A DNA stretch of 64,000 bases from an uncultured Pelagibacteraceae bacterium (GTDB lineage Bacteria; Pseudomonadota; Alphaproteobacteria; Pelagibacterales; AG-422-B15): contig CABYIR010000003.1 of the NCBI GenBank assembly GCA_902518955.1, positions 1-64,000 on the forward strand, in the 5' to 3' direction. Below are positions 54,223 through 64,000 of the stretch, piece after piece (the stretch's first letter is position 1; each line of letters opens with the position of its first letter). Made by a program: the position numbers and the translations under genes. The notes under the pieces are model-generated. The model was not told the DNA's origin. It made no database searches and saw only the letters and a program-made list of their open reading frames with translations.

Positions 54223-54843
54223 TTAAAATGTATTAAGTATTTCAGAACTTTTTTTATCGTACTGATCTTGAGAAATAAGCCCATCATCAAGTAAAGATTT
54301 TAATTCTCTTAATTTTTCAGTGGTAGATTTTTGAGAAGTATTATTGCTATCATTAAATTCTAATTTTGATTTTAGAATTCTATAGTCAACTACTTGTCTA
54401 ATGAAATCTGGATCCTCAATTTCGTTGGCTTTGACAACAACTAAGCACTTATTATTATCAATGCCTCTATCTTTTATTTTATCTTTACAATTATTAAGTG
54501 TTGTACGCATCTCATGATAACCCCAGCCTGCTGCATGAGCATCTCTTTGTTCAGTAACAAAGTAAAATATAGGATTTTCAAACTTTCTACTTGTCAAATT
54601 TTTATTTAATACAATAATTTTATGCTGCCAATTACTTTTCAAATAACGATTATATTGAGGTACAAAACTATAAAAATCTTTTCTACAGTCTTTAATATTT
54701 AACGCTTCACACAAAAGATCTGGAGGAAAATTTCTAATATTTTCAGAATAAGCAGATGAAAAATTAAAAAAAATAGCAATAAAAATAAAAAATAAAAAAT
54801 TACATATCTTTTTCATAACCTTATTACCTACAAAGTCTTTCAT
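54223..54843 (-). CDS. Secreted protein with C-terminal SHOCT-like motif
   Basis: Signal peptide; C-terminus KLRELKSLLDDGLISQDQYDKKSSEILNTF. Confidence 0.7.
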   Translation of the reverse strand: MKDFVGNKVMKKICNFLFFIFIAIFFNFSSAYSENIRNFPPDLLCEALNIKDCRKDFYSFVPQYNRYLKSNWQHKIIVLNKNLTSRKFENPIFYFVTEQRDAHAAGWGYHEMRTTLNNCKDKIKDRGIDNNKCLVVVKANEIEDPDFIRQVVDYRILKSKLEFNDSNNTSQKSTTEKLRELKSLLDDGLISQDQYDKKSSEILNTF

Positions 54844-55778
54844 AGCTCATCAAGAAGTTGAGAGCTTTTCTCATCATACTGATCTTTAGAAATTAATCCA
54901 TCGTCTAGTAAAATCTTTAGCTCTTCAAGTTTTGATTTAACTGTATTGTTATCTTTCTTTTTTACTTCTGCTTTATCCTTGATATTTAATATATCTCTAC
55001 ATTTATAAATAGTTAGACTTCTAGAAGTAGCCTCTTCAACATAATCATTATACTTTACCCAACCAGATCCATCATTTTTCATAGCGCTCCTGCATACTGA
55101 AAAATTAGATAAATTAGAAAACTTTGAACTTGAATCTGAAAGACTGTTCGAATTGGCAAACGAACCATCTTTTAGCAATTTACCGAATATTGAAAAATTT
55201 GAAGAATCTCCATTTAAAGCCCTCGCTAAACCATTCATTCCAGTCTCACCAATTGCTATTAGAGTATTCTTATTATTCATTTCAATCATGTTAATACTTC
55301 GTAATGGGTAATATAAGTCATAATAATAGTACTTAATTGGCGTATTCATTGTTCTTGTATTTAAATTAATATGAAGCCAATTATCGTTTCTTTCACTGAT
55401 ACAATATGTTCTTTGTGGATTTGACCTTTTTGCACCCTGAGCTAGAATATTCTTTGCCTCATCTTGAATCCATTCACCGCATTTTTTCATTGATCCTCCC
55501 GCCCAAGTATCTGCACCTGATTGAACGTATGGTATGGCTAAATAGAGTTCACCACCATCATTTTCATTTATTAAAGTCGCTTTCCACCATAACTTCCAAT
55601 TCATTCCGCCTTTTTCACTTTCAGTCGCTTTCCATTTTCCAGGTGGCAAAGGAACATTTAATTTTTTATTTTTAAAATTAGTTATTTGACTTTCGTAAAT
55701 ATTGCCTACAACTATCTCTTGTGAAAAAATTTGAAAAGGAAAGATTATGAGTAAAAATAGATATAAATAAAAATTCAT
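54840..55778 (-). CDS. Secreted protein with C-terminal SHOCT-like motif
   Basis: Signal peptide MNFYLYLFLLIIFPFQIFS; C-terminus KLEELKILLDDGLISKDQYDEKSSQLLDEL; ATGA-type overlap with next gene. Confidence 0.7.
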   Translation of the reverse strand: MNFYLYLFLLIIFPFQIFSQEIVVGNIYESQITNFKNKKLNVPLPPGKWKATESEKGGMNWKLWWKATLINENDGGELYLAIPYVQSGADTWAGGSMKKCGEWIQDEAKNILAQGAKRSNPQRTYCISERNDNWLHINLNTRTMNTPIKYYYYDLYYPLRSINMIEMNNKNTLIAIGETGMNGLARALNGDSSNFSIFGKLLKDGSFANSNSLSDSSSKFSNLSNFSVCRSAMKNDGSGWVKYNDYVEEATSRSLTIYKCRDILNIKDKAEVKKKDNNTVKSKLEELKILLDDGLISKDQYDEKSSQLLDEL

Positions 55779-56085
55779 AATATTGTCTTGCCTTTCAATC
55801 CTATTTAACAGTAGTTATTTAATCCCTAAAAAACTATATAAGTGATATAAAAATAAAAAATCACAAAAATTAACAGTTTTTTGAATTCATAATACTTTCA
55901 TAATGTTAATAGGTAATTGCTTCTTAAACAAGTGTATCAAATAATTTAATCAAATCCTCGATAAGGAGAAAATAAAAAATAAAAGATTTGAAACAAGTTT
56001 ATACTAAAATTAGAGCGTCACAGCCAAATTTAATATTTAATATCTATTTTACATGACCAAAAATTAAATTACTGTCTAATTAAAT

Positions 56086-57054
56086 ATGAACTATCTTGTC
56101 ACAGGAGGTGCTGGTTATATTGGCAGCCATATGGTTAAAGTGCTACAGGAGCACAACCATGATGTGACTGTTATAGATAACCTATCTACAGGATTTAGAG
56201 ACCTTATCAGCGATTGTGAGATTATTAATATAGATATTAGAGATAAATCATTAGTCGATAAAACTTTATCTAAGAGAAATTATAATGGAGTATTTCATTT
56301 TGCGGCAAAATCAATTGTAAATGAGTCATTCAAAATGCCAGACGAATATAGAAAAAATAATGTTGAAGGAACAATGAATCTAATTGACTCAATGAAAAAA
56401 TATGAAATTAACAATTTGATATTTTCATCAAGTGCGGCTGTCTACGGAAATAGTTATAATAAAATCATTAGAGAAACTGATAACCTCAATCCATCAAATC
56501 CATATGGAAAAACTAAAGTTGAGTCAGAAAATATAATAAGTAATTATTGTGAAGCAAAAGATCTTAGAGCTATAAGCTTTAGATACTTTAATGCTGCTGG
56601 AGCTCATCCTTCTGGTACGATTGGTGAAAAACACGAACCTGAAACGCATTTGATACCAAACTTAATAAAATCAATAATTAATAATCAATATAATTTTGAA
56701 TTATATGGTGGAAAAGATAATCTGACTAATGATGGAACGTGTGTAAGAGATTATATTCATGTAAGTGACATAGTAAATGCTCACTACATAGGCATGAAGA
56801 AAATTCAAAATTTAAAACCATATAATGTTTTTAATATTGGAAGTGGCAAAGGATATTCAATCATGGAAGTAATAAGTGGTGTTGAGGCTGTTACAAATAA
56901 GAAAATTGATTATAAACATTCAGAAGAAAGACAAAATGAACCCTCATATCTTGTTGCCGATATTTCGAAAATTAAAAATCAATTAGAATGGTCAATAGAA
57001 TATAATACTATCGAGTCAATTATTGAAACTGCATGGAACTGGCATAGAAAATGA
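56086..57054 (+). CDS. galE: UDP-glucose 4-epimerase
   Basis: MNYLVTGGAGYIGSHMVKVLQEHNHDVTVIDNLSTG, FSSSAAVYGN, NPYGKTKVESE, RYFNAAGAHPSGTIGEKHEPETHLIP. Confidence 0.93.
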   Translation: MNYLVTGGAGYIGSHMVKVLQEHNHDVTVIDNLSTGFRDLISDCEIINIDIRDKSLVDKTLSKRNYNGVFHFAAKSIVNESFKMPDEYRKNNVEGTMNLIDSMKKYEINNLIFSSSAAVYGNSYNKIIRETDNLNPSNPYGKTKVESENIISNYCEAKDLRAISFRYFNAAGAHPSGTIGEKHEPETHLIPNLIKSIINNQYNFELYGGKDNLTNDGTCVRDYIHVSDIVNAHYIGMKKIQNLKPYNVFNIGSGKGYSIMEVISGVEAVTNKKIDYKHSEERQNEPSYLVADISKIKNQLEWSIEYNTIESIIETAWNWHRK

Positions 57055-57989
57055 AAAATATAGTTTTTTTAGATCGAGATACATTCCCAAAAAGAATATC
57101 TATACCAAGGCCAAACTTTAAAAATAGTTGGAAAGATTATTCATTTACAAGAAAAAATGAGATTATAAGTAGAATTAGAAAAGCGCATATAATTGTCACA
57201 AATAAAACTCAATTAAAACGCTCAACATTAAAATACGCAAAGAATTTAGAACTAATAGCAATTACTGCCACTGGAACAAACATAATTGATTTAGATTATT
57301 GTAAAGATAAAAAAATAAACATTTGTAATCTTAGAGACTATGCTTCTATTTCAGTCGCCGAGCATGTTTTTGCTCTAATTCTCTCACTATTTAAACAGTT
57401 AAAAGGATTGGAAAAAGATATTAAAAATGATATTTGGCAAAAAAGTAAAGTTTTTGCCTTACTTAATAGAAGAATAAGTGATTTACATGATAAAAATATT
57501 GGAATAGTTGGCAAAGGTTCAATAGGCAAACAAGTAAAAAAAATTGCATCATCTTTTAATATGAACGTACAATTTTTTTCAGTTAGAAATTTCAATAAAG
57601 CTCAATTTAAAAAATTCTTATCTGAAAATGATATAATTACTATTCACTGCCCTCTTGATAAGAACACACTTAATTTAATTACAACTAAAGAATTTAAGAT
57701 GATGAAAAAGAGTTCTATTATAATTAATACTGCTCGCGGAGGTATAATTAATGAGATGGATCTAGTAAATGCTATACAAAAAAAAATAATAGGTGGCGCA
57801 GGCATTGACGTAGCAAGTATTGAACCACCCAAAAAAAATCACCCTTATTATAAAATTATCAATAAAGAAAATTTTTTATGGACACCTCATACAGCTTGGG
57901 CATCAGATAGAACATTAAACTTAGCTATTAAGCAATTAATTAATAATATAGATTCATATTATAAAAATAAGCCAAAAAATTTAGTTTAA
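57051..57989 (+). CDS. D-isomer-specific 2-hydroxyacid dehydrogenase
   Basis: SVAEHVFALILSLFKQL, IGIVGKGSIGKQVKKIASSFNMNVQFFS, IIINTARGGIINEMDLVNAIQKKIIGGAGIDVASIEPP. Confidence 0.9.
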   Translation: MKNIVFLDRDTFPKRISIPRPNFKNSWKDYSFTRKNEIISRIRKAHIIVTNKTQLKRSTLKYAKNLELIAITATGTNIIDLDYCKDKKINICNLRDYASISVAEHVFALILSLFKQLKGLEKDIKNDIWQKSKVFALLNRRISDLHDKNIGIVGKGSIGKQVKKIASSFNMNVQFFSVRNFNKAQFKKFLSENDIITIHCPLDKNTLNLITTKEFKMMKKSSIIINTARGGIINEMDLVNAIQKKIIGGAGIDVASIEPPKKNHPYYKIINKENFLWTPHTAWASDRTLNLAIKQLINNIDSYYKNKPKNLV

Positions 57990-58855
57990 GAATTATCTTT
58001 CTTATTTTCTTTGTGAATAAAAAACACTGATCCTAAAATTAAGATTCCTCCAACAATTTCATAAATACTTAATGTTTCAGCAAATATAATAAAGGCTAAT
58101 ATTAATCCAAAAATTGGGAATAAAGAATAAAAAGGTAATACATTTGAAATAGGATAAAACTTATATAAATAAAACATTCCTGCGTGGCCAATTGCTGAGA
58201 CAATTAATGCAGTATGAAGAACTGTAAAGACTGCCAATCCATTTATAGGCATCAAATAATTGAGTGGGTTTCCATCAATGATAAGTGTCATCACTGCAAC
58301 GGGTATAAATGCAATAAGTCCTTGCCAGCCATTAAGAGTTGCGGTGTCAACTTCTTTTAATACTCTTGCCATAAGATTTGAAAAAGCATAGAAAAATGCC
58401 ATTACTATTACTAATATCAATCCAAACTTGTCATTAATAATTCTTGGGTCATAAGCAACAATAACTATTCCAATGAAAGATAAAAATATAAGAACCCAAC
58501 GTTTTAATGAAATATTCTCTCTTAAGAAAACTAAACTAAGCATTAAACCAAATGGAATTGATAATTGTGCTCCAATAATAATTGGTGCAACAATTGATAA
58601 TTTCTCCAAAGCATAATACATTGTTACGTAAGTTCCAATTCCCATAGCAAGAGAAAACCCTAGCAAAGGCTTTAATAAATGTTTTTTAGGTGGCTTTAAC
58701 CTAAAGAAAGGGAGGAAAGCTAAAAAAATTAAGCCAAGTCTTAGGGCAGTAAATAATAAAGGAGGAATAGTATCTATTCCAAGTTTTCCAACTGGGTAAG
58801 AGCTTCCATACAAAACCATTATGATTAGTACTAGAATAAGATGCTTTGATTGCAT
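57986..58855 (-). CDS. EamA/DMT-family transporter
   Basis: 289 aa, 10 TM pattern, MVLYGSSYPVGKLGIDTIPPLLFTALRLGLIFLAFLP and a second EamA repeat. Confidence 0.88.
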   Translation of the reverse strand: MQSKHLILVLIIMVLYGSSYPVGKLGIDTIPPLLFTALRLGLIFLAFLPFFRLKPPKKHLLKPLLGFSLAMGIGTYVTMYYALEKLSIVAPIIIGAQLSIPFGLMLSLVFLRENISLKRWVLIFLSFIGIVIVAYDPRIINDKFGLILVIVMAFFYAFSNLMARVLKEVDTATLNGWQGLIAFIPVAVMTLIIDGNPLNYLMPINGLAVFTVLHTALIVSAIGHAGMFYLYKFYPISNVLPFYSLFPIFGLILAFIIFAETLSIYEIVGGILILGSVFFIHKENKKDNS

Positions 58856-58907
58856 TTATTAAATCTAATTGATTAAATACTTAATACAACTCAAAGAATT
58901 TAGAGTT

Positions 58908-59039
58908 TCATTTGTTTCTAGGGGAGCAACGTTTTGAACAATATTTTACATTGCCCCAATTTAATTCCCATTTTTTTCTCCATGAGAATTCTTTTTTACA
59001 AGTAATACAAATCTTAGTTGGCAGATTTTGTTTCTTCAT
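58908..59039 (-). CDS. DUF2256-family zinc-ribbon-like microprotein (43 aa; not in ORF track)
   Basis: Minus-strand translation MKKQNLPTKICITCKKEFSWRKKWELNWGNVKYCSKRCSPRNK*; CxxC...FxWRKKWxxxWxxVxYCSxRC pattern typical of DUF2256. Confidence 0.88.
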   Translation of the reverse strand: MKKQNLPTKICITCKKEFSWRKKWELNWGNVKYCSKRCSPRNK

Positions 59040-59061
59040 TAATAGACATATTCATTATAGT

Positions 59062-60897
59062 TTAGATACATTGACCATTTAAAAAACTATCATAATAAAC
59101 TGAGACTTCTTTTTTAGATAATGTTGTACGATCAAATAGATCATCAAAAATAATACATTTTTGTTCAATAGATAAATTTTCACTTGATAGATTTTGTATT
59201 ATAGAATCTGATGATAATATTGCATTATTCATTTTTATACCTTGATCATTCTCAGTATCAAATACAATAAATTTTTCGTTACTTTTATTTACCCAATGAT
59301 CCCATTTCATTTTTAGTGGGTATGGATTTGAGTTAGGATTACCGTCATAAGCAAAGTTCACCCAGTATTGACTCATTAAAATAGATAAGTTTTTATCAAA
59401 AATTGCATTTTCTTTCCTATATAAAATTTCAGATAAACTACTTTCTCTTCCATCAATTATCTCTGGTGAATTAAAAACAAAACCAATTTCTAAGCCATGA
59501 GCTGCTCCTAATAATTTTGAAAAATCCATACCAAGAAAAGATGGTTCTTCGTCCCAATCAAATCTATATGAATATACATTGTTAATATTTTTACTTGATA
59601 TATTTCTAGATAGATTGTCTACAGCATCTAATTTCCATGCATCACTTTCATATCTTGAATAAGCGTCATAGAATTTCTCATCTTTTTGTTTTGTCCACAA
59701 TCCTAATGCTGGATGCATATTTGTAATAAAGCCTGGTAGTACAGTTTTAACAAATCTTTTATCTCCACTTATAAACAGCTTATTCTCGTCTCGATTTGTT
59801 CCTAAAATTATCTCTTTATCTTGAAATTTTCCCCTGACATATGACTCAAAAATACCCTCCTCTGGAATTATAATTCCATCTGGAATTACATTGGGCACAT
59901 CAATTAAACCTCCGGCATCTTCTCTGATACGATAAAAACTTATGATCTCTTCTTTAGATAGATCTCTTAAATAATTCCCTAAATTATCTTCATCTTCCAA
60001 TGTCTCTTTTAGAGTCATTGGATTCATGTTGGAGTTTTTTTTATTCAAAATACTTTTAATAAAAGTCATTGATCCTGAGACTGGATTATTTCTTGAGTAT
60101 TCAAGATCATCTGAAACTAGGTAACCGCTCTGTACTATTCCTCTTTGAAATAAGTTCTTTGCTGATTCAGCGAGATAAAGTGAAAGAACGTTTCGAGCCC
60201 CTGCAGACTCGCCAAAAATAGTAATATTATTTGGATCGCCACCAAAAGAGCTGATATTTTGATTTACCCATTCTAAAGATTTTATCATATCAAGGGTTCC
60301 AAAATTTGGCGATTTATCAAGTGGTTCGTTAGAATTGGAATTTAAGTCTGGTACAGAAAACCAGCCGAAAGGTCCGAGTCTATAATTAACTGAAACGAGA
60401 ATAACATCATGAAATTTTAGAAAATTAGTAGGTATGTACATAGGAGATGCTGAATAGCCCCAAGTATTTCCACCTCCGTGAATCCAAAACATTACTGGAA
60501 GTTTTTTGTTGCTTTTAAAAGAGTCTGCTGGTGAAAATATGTTTAAATATAAACAATCTTCAGATCCAAAGATTGTTCCTTCTTTTTGTCCAGTAATTAA
60601 TTCATCATAAAAATTTGATACTTGAACACATCTATTAGGTAATTTAGTGGCATCAAAACGATTTGATGTAAATTCAAAATCACGTGGAGCTTTCCACCTT
60701 AACTCTCCTTCTGGTGCTTTGGCATAAGGTATTCCATACCATGCATATATATCTTTTTGATCCTCTTCATTTATTTTTGTGCCAACAATCTCAACATCAT
60801 CTAAAACTACTTTTGACCCATCAACGACCTCATTTGAAAAGGAGTGTGCGCCGGTAAAAGCAAATAAGATTAGAATTGTTACTAAAATTTTTTTCAT
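59062..60897 (-). CDS. Secreted type-B carboxylesterase
   Basis: Signal peptide; WYGIPYAKAPEGELRWKAP, EDCLYLNIFSP, PVMFWIHGGGNTWGYS, ITIFGESAGARNVLSL. Confidence 0.92.
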   Translation of the reverse strand: MKKILVTILILFAFTGAHSFSNEVVDGSKVVLDDVEIVGTKINEEDQKDIYAWYGIPYAKAPEGELRWKAPRDFEFTSNRFDATKLPNRCVQVSNFYDELITGQKEGTIFGSEDCLYLNIFSPADSFKSNKKLPVMFWIHGGGNTWGYSASPMYIPTNFLKFHDVILVSVNYRLGPFGWFSVPDLNSNSNEPLDKSPNFGTLDMIKSLEWVNQNISSFGGDPNNITIFGESAGARNVLSLYLAESAKNLFQRGIVQSGYLVSDDLEYSRNNPVSGSMTFIKSILNKKNSNMNPMTLKETLEDEDNLGNYLRDLSKEEIISFYRIREDAGGLIDVPNVIPDGIIIPEEGIFESYVRGKFQDKEIILGTNRDENKLFISGDKRFVKTVLPGFITNMHPALGLWTKQKDEKFYDAYSRYESDAWKLDAVDNLSRNISSKNINNVYSYRFDWDEEPSFLGMDFSKLLGAAHGLEIGFVFNSPEIIDGRESSLSEILYRKENAIFDKNLSILMSQYWVNFAYDGNPNSNPYPLKMKWDHWVNKSNEKFIVFDTENDQGIKMNNAILSSDSIIQNLSSENLSIEQKCIIFDDLFDRTTLSKKEVSVYYDSFLNGQCI

Positions 60898-61742
60898 TGT
60901 ATCTTTAATTTTGACAGGTTTTTAACTATAAGTGGAATATTATCAACTAGGTCATCAGCTATTAATCCGGGCCCTAATAATTCACCTAACTGAGAATGGA
61001 TCCAGGAACCGGCACAAGCTGCATCAAAAGCTTTCATTTTATTGTGTCCAATTAATGATGATATTATTCCCGCTAAAACATCACCTGACCCCGCTGTAGC
61101 AAGATATGGGGCTTTAGAAGAGTTGATTACAACTTTACCTGAAGGATGAGCAATTACAGTGTCTGAACCTTTTAATAAAACAATGCTTCCTGCTTTTTTT
61201 GCCCCTTCAACTGTTCTAACCACTTTATCTTCTATGTTATTTATTTCATCTCCGAACAATCTTTTAAATTCACCTTCATGTGGAGTGAGTATTGTATGTT
61301 CATATGTATCTATAAATAGTTCATCAGGGGAATTTTCAAAGCTAGTAATAGCATCGGCATCAATGACAACATGATCAATAAAAGCAAGAGCTAATAGAGT
61401 TCTAGCTTTTGTTTCATCAGAGATAGTATTTCCAGGTCCTATCAAGACTGATGAGATTTTCTTGTCTTTAAGCATCGATTGAAATTCATTTTTATTCTGA
61501 ATTACTGCAATCAACTCGACCGATATTTGAGGCTCCAAAATCTGAGCTGACTCTTTGTCACAAATGAGTTTTACTGCTCCTGCGCCAACTCTCATAGCGG
61601 CTCTTCCTGCGAGCCTAGCAGCACCAGTCTTGAATGCAGGACCTGAGTTAATTAATACCAATCCTCTTGAATACTTATGATCAGTATTTCCGGGAAAAGG
61701 GAACTGGTCAATCCACAAGTCGGGGGAGTTTTTTAAAATCAT
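60894..61742 (-). CDS. nnrD: ADP/ATP-dependent NAD(P)H-hydrate dehydratase (stand-alone NnrD)
   Basis: HKYSRGLVLINSGPAFKTGAARLAGRAAMRVGAGAVKL, LTPHEGEFKRLFG, LKGSDTVIAHPSGKVVINSSKAPYLATAGSGDVLAGIISSLIGH. Confidence 0.9.
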   Translation of the reverse strand: MILKNSPDLWIDQFPFPGNTDHKYSRGLVLINSGPAFKTGAARLAGRAAMRVGAGAVKLICDKESAQILEPQISVELIAVIQNKNEFQSMLKDKKISSVLIGPGNTISDETKARTLLALAFIDHVVIDADAITSFENSPDELFIDTYEHTILTPHEGEFKRLFGDEINNIEDKVVRTVEGAKKAGSIVLLKGSDTVIAHPSGKVVINSSKAPYLATAGSGDVLAGIISSLIGHNKMKAFDAACAGSWIHSQLGELLGPGLIADDLVDNIPLIVKNLSKLKIQ

Positions 61743-61949
61743 GATATAATTCGCATCATCTTAATAAATTCAATAGTTTGCTTATTACAATATTTTTAAG
61801 ATATTTAAATAAATTATTGATTCAAATGAACTATTTAAAAATCTAAAATTATATAATATTTTATAGAAATATTTGTGTCAATTTGGCATAAGTTCTAAAT
61901 AGTGCAATGTTTTCTTTGTATCTAATTATAGTGCATTGCTCAATTTTAA

Positions 61950-62306
<357 letters not shown>

Positions 62307-62330
62307 TTTTTTTTAAGAAAGAAGGCATAC

Positions 62331-63302
62331 ATGAATACATTCGAATACATCTGGCTAGATGGTTATCAACCTGAGCCTTTCATGAGAAGCAAAGTAAAAG
62401 CTACTGATCAAGGATCGGCACCAGATTGGTCATTTGATGGCTCATCTACAAAACAAGCAGAGGGTGGAAGTTCAGATTGTCTTCTATTACCAGTACAAAC
62501 ATATTCAAATCCCAATGGACATGATTTAGTTATGACTCAAGTTCAAGCTGCTGATCATACAACTCATCCATCAAATTTTAGAGCTGCTGCTGCTGAGGTA
62601 GTTACGGATGAATGGTGGTTTGGTTTTGAACAAGAATTCTTTTTTACAGATCCAAAAAATGGCGAACCTCTTGGCTGGGAGTCTGGAACTCCAAGAGAAC
62701 AAGGAGAATACTATTGTGGTGTTGGAGCAGGCAATGTTGTGGGTCGCGAAATTTCAGATGCCCATTTACAAGCATGCTTAGATGTAGGCATAACTTTGAC
62801 TGGAACTAATGCAGAGGTGGCACTTGGTCAATGGGAATATCAGTGCTTTGGTAAAGGAATTAAGGCAGCAGATGACTTATGGGTTAGTCGATACCTTTTA
62901 TTTAAAACTGCTGAAAAATATGGTATTGGCGTTAATATTCATCCAAAGCCAAAAACCGGTGACTGGAATGGTTCTGGAATGCACACCAATTTTTCTAATG
63001 AAGAAATGAGATCAAAGGGCTCAGAAGAATTATTTTCATCCATGTGTGAAAAACTAGGCAAGGTTCATGAAGATGGTATCGCATCATATGGCTCAGATAA
63101 TGATATGAGACTAACTGGCCTCCATGAAACTCAAAATATCGAGCAATTTTCTTATGGAGTTAGTGATAGAGGAGCGAGTATTCGGATACCTGTTTATACA
63201 GTTGAAAATAACTGGAATGGTTATTTAGAAGATAGAAGACCTGCCTCAAACGCAGATCCATACAAAATACTTGCACATATTGTTGGAACTTTAACTAAGT
63301 AA
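62331..63302 (+). CDS. Type II (eukaryotic-like) glutamine synthetase
   Basis: EYIWLDGYQ, WSFDGSSTKQAEGGSSDCLLLPV, WFGFEQEFFFTD, GQWEYQ, GDWNGSGMHTNFS; 323 aa. Confidence 0.93.
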   Translation: MNTFEYIWLDGYQPEPFMRSKVKATDQGSAPDWSFDGSSTKQAEGGSSDCLLLPVQTYSNPNGHDLVMTQVQAADHTTHPSNFRAAAAEVVTDEWWFGFEQEFFFTDPKNGEPLGWESGTPREQGEYYCGVGAGNVVGREISDAHLQACLDVGITLTGTNAEVALGQWEYQCFGKGIKAADDLWVSRYLLFKTAEKYGIGVNIHPKPKTGDWNGSGMHTNFSNEEMRSKGSEELFSSMCEKLGKVHEDGIASYGSDNDMRLTGLHETQNIEQFSYGVSDRGASIRIPVYTVENNWNGYLEDRRPASNADPYKILAHIVGTLTK

Positions 63303-63343
63303 GCTGTAACATTAACTTAGTTAACGTTTTTAGGGGAGACAAC

Positions 63344-64000
63344 ATGACTACTGCAAGTGAAGCATTAAAGGTATTCAAAGATTCTGGCGCCAAATATTTA
63401 GATCTAAGATTTACTGATGTTAAAGGTAAATGGCAGCACCTAACAATGGATGGAACTGTTGTAGATGAAAATCTGTTAAATAGTGGTGTATTTTTTGATG
63501 GATCGTCTATTGCGGGATGGAAAGCAATAAATGAATCCGACATGGTTCTCAAGCCTGATCTCTCATCAACAGTCATGGATCCATTCACAGCTCAGCCAAC
63601 AATGATGATTTTTTGCGATATACTGGATGCAGTTACAAAAGAACCCTATGAAAGAGATCCTCGTGGAACTGCAAGAAAAGCCGAAGAATATGTTAAATCA
63701 AGTGGTATGGGTGACACTATTTACATTGGGCCCGAAGCTGAGTTTTTTGTTTTTGATGACGTTAAATTTCAAGTAGAAATGAATAAATCTAGTTTTGAAA
63801 TCGATAGTGCCGAAGGGCCTTACAATAGTGCAAAAAATTATGAGAGTGGTAACCTTGGTCACAGACCGGGAGTCAAAGGTGGGTATTTTCCTGTTCCCCC
63901 AGTTGACAGTGCTCAAGATATTAGAACTGAGTTTCTTGAAGAATTAAAAAACTTAGGTCTTAAGATGGAAAAGCATCACCATGAGGTTGCTCCAAGCCAA
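63344..64000 (+). CDS. glnA: Type I glutamine synthetase (3' end beyond window)
   Basis: Translation from ATG 63344: MTTASEALKVFKDSGAKYLDLRFTDVKGKWQHLTM...GVFFDGSSIAGWKAINESDMVLKPD...YIGPEAEFFVFDDV...KGGYFPVPPVDSAQDIR...EKHHHEVAPSQ. Not in ORF track (runs off window). Confidence 0.96.
   Translation, partial: MTTASEALKVFKDSGAKYLDLRFTDVKGKWQHLTMDGTVVDENLLNSGVFFDGSSIAGWKAINESDMVLKPDLSSTVMDPFTAQPTMMIFCDILDAVTKEPYERDPRGTARKAEEYVKSSGMGDTIYIGPEAEFFVFDDVKFQVEMNKSSFEIDSAEGPYNSAKNYESGNLGHRPGVKGGYFPVPPVDSAQDIRTEFLEELKNLGLKMEKHHHEVAPSQ

Noticed and set aside
63295-63916. Minus ORFs 63295-63588 and 63698-63916
   Set aside because: Antisense to the partial type I glutamine synthetase that the ORF track omitted because it runs off the window.

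Overview
The window is AT-rich DNA from what looks like a streamlined marine alphaproteobacterium (SAR11/HIMB59-like by gene order and composition; inferred, not tested). Positions 1-29.7 kb are one long minus-strand housekeeping block: dxr-cdsA-uppS-frr-pyrH-tsf-rpsB-dnaE-lolD-lolC-proS-DUF1467-mce-rnj-coaX-birA followed by a complete 14-gene nuoN-to-nuoA complex I operon. Positions 29.7-46.7 kb are a mixed-strand accessory region: SMP-30 lactonase plus GST-like pair, a 2003-aa PA14/Ig-like-repeat autotransporter, a sulfur/redox cluster (rhodanese, methyltransferase, Prx6-type peroxiredoxin, ETHE1-like MBL protein), small membrane proteins, a BtuF-like protein with no signal peptide, and a ceramidase-like protein. 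Positions 46.7-53.5 kb return to housekeeping: tRNA-Asp, tRNA-Val, HU, lon, clpX, clpP, tig, tRNA-Leu. A second accessory stretch (53.7-61.7 kb) has small secreted SHOCT-like proteins, galE, a D-2-hydroxyacid dehydrogenase, an EamA transporter, a DUF2256 microprotein missing from the ORF track, a type-B carboxylesterase and a stand-alone NnrD. The window ends in a nitrogen-assimilation cluster: glnB, type II glutamine synthetase, type I glutamine synthetase (truncated by the window edge). I saw no CRISPR array, transposase, integrase or recognisable phage genes. The strongest leads are the giant autotransporter with a near-identical 300-bp internal duplication, the structured leader upstream of rpsB, the sulfur/redox cluster, and the PII-GSII-GSI arrangement. 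I cannot claim a clearly new system from sequence alone.
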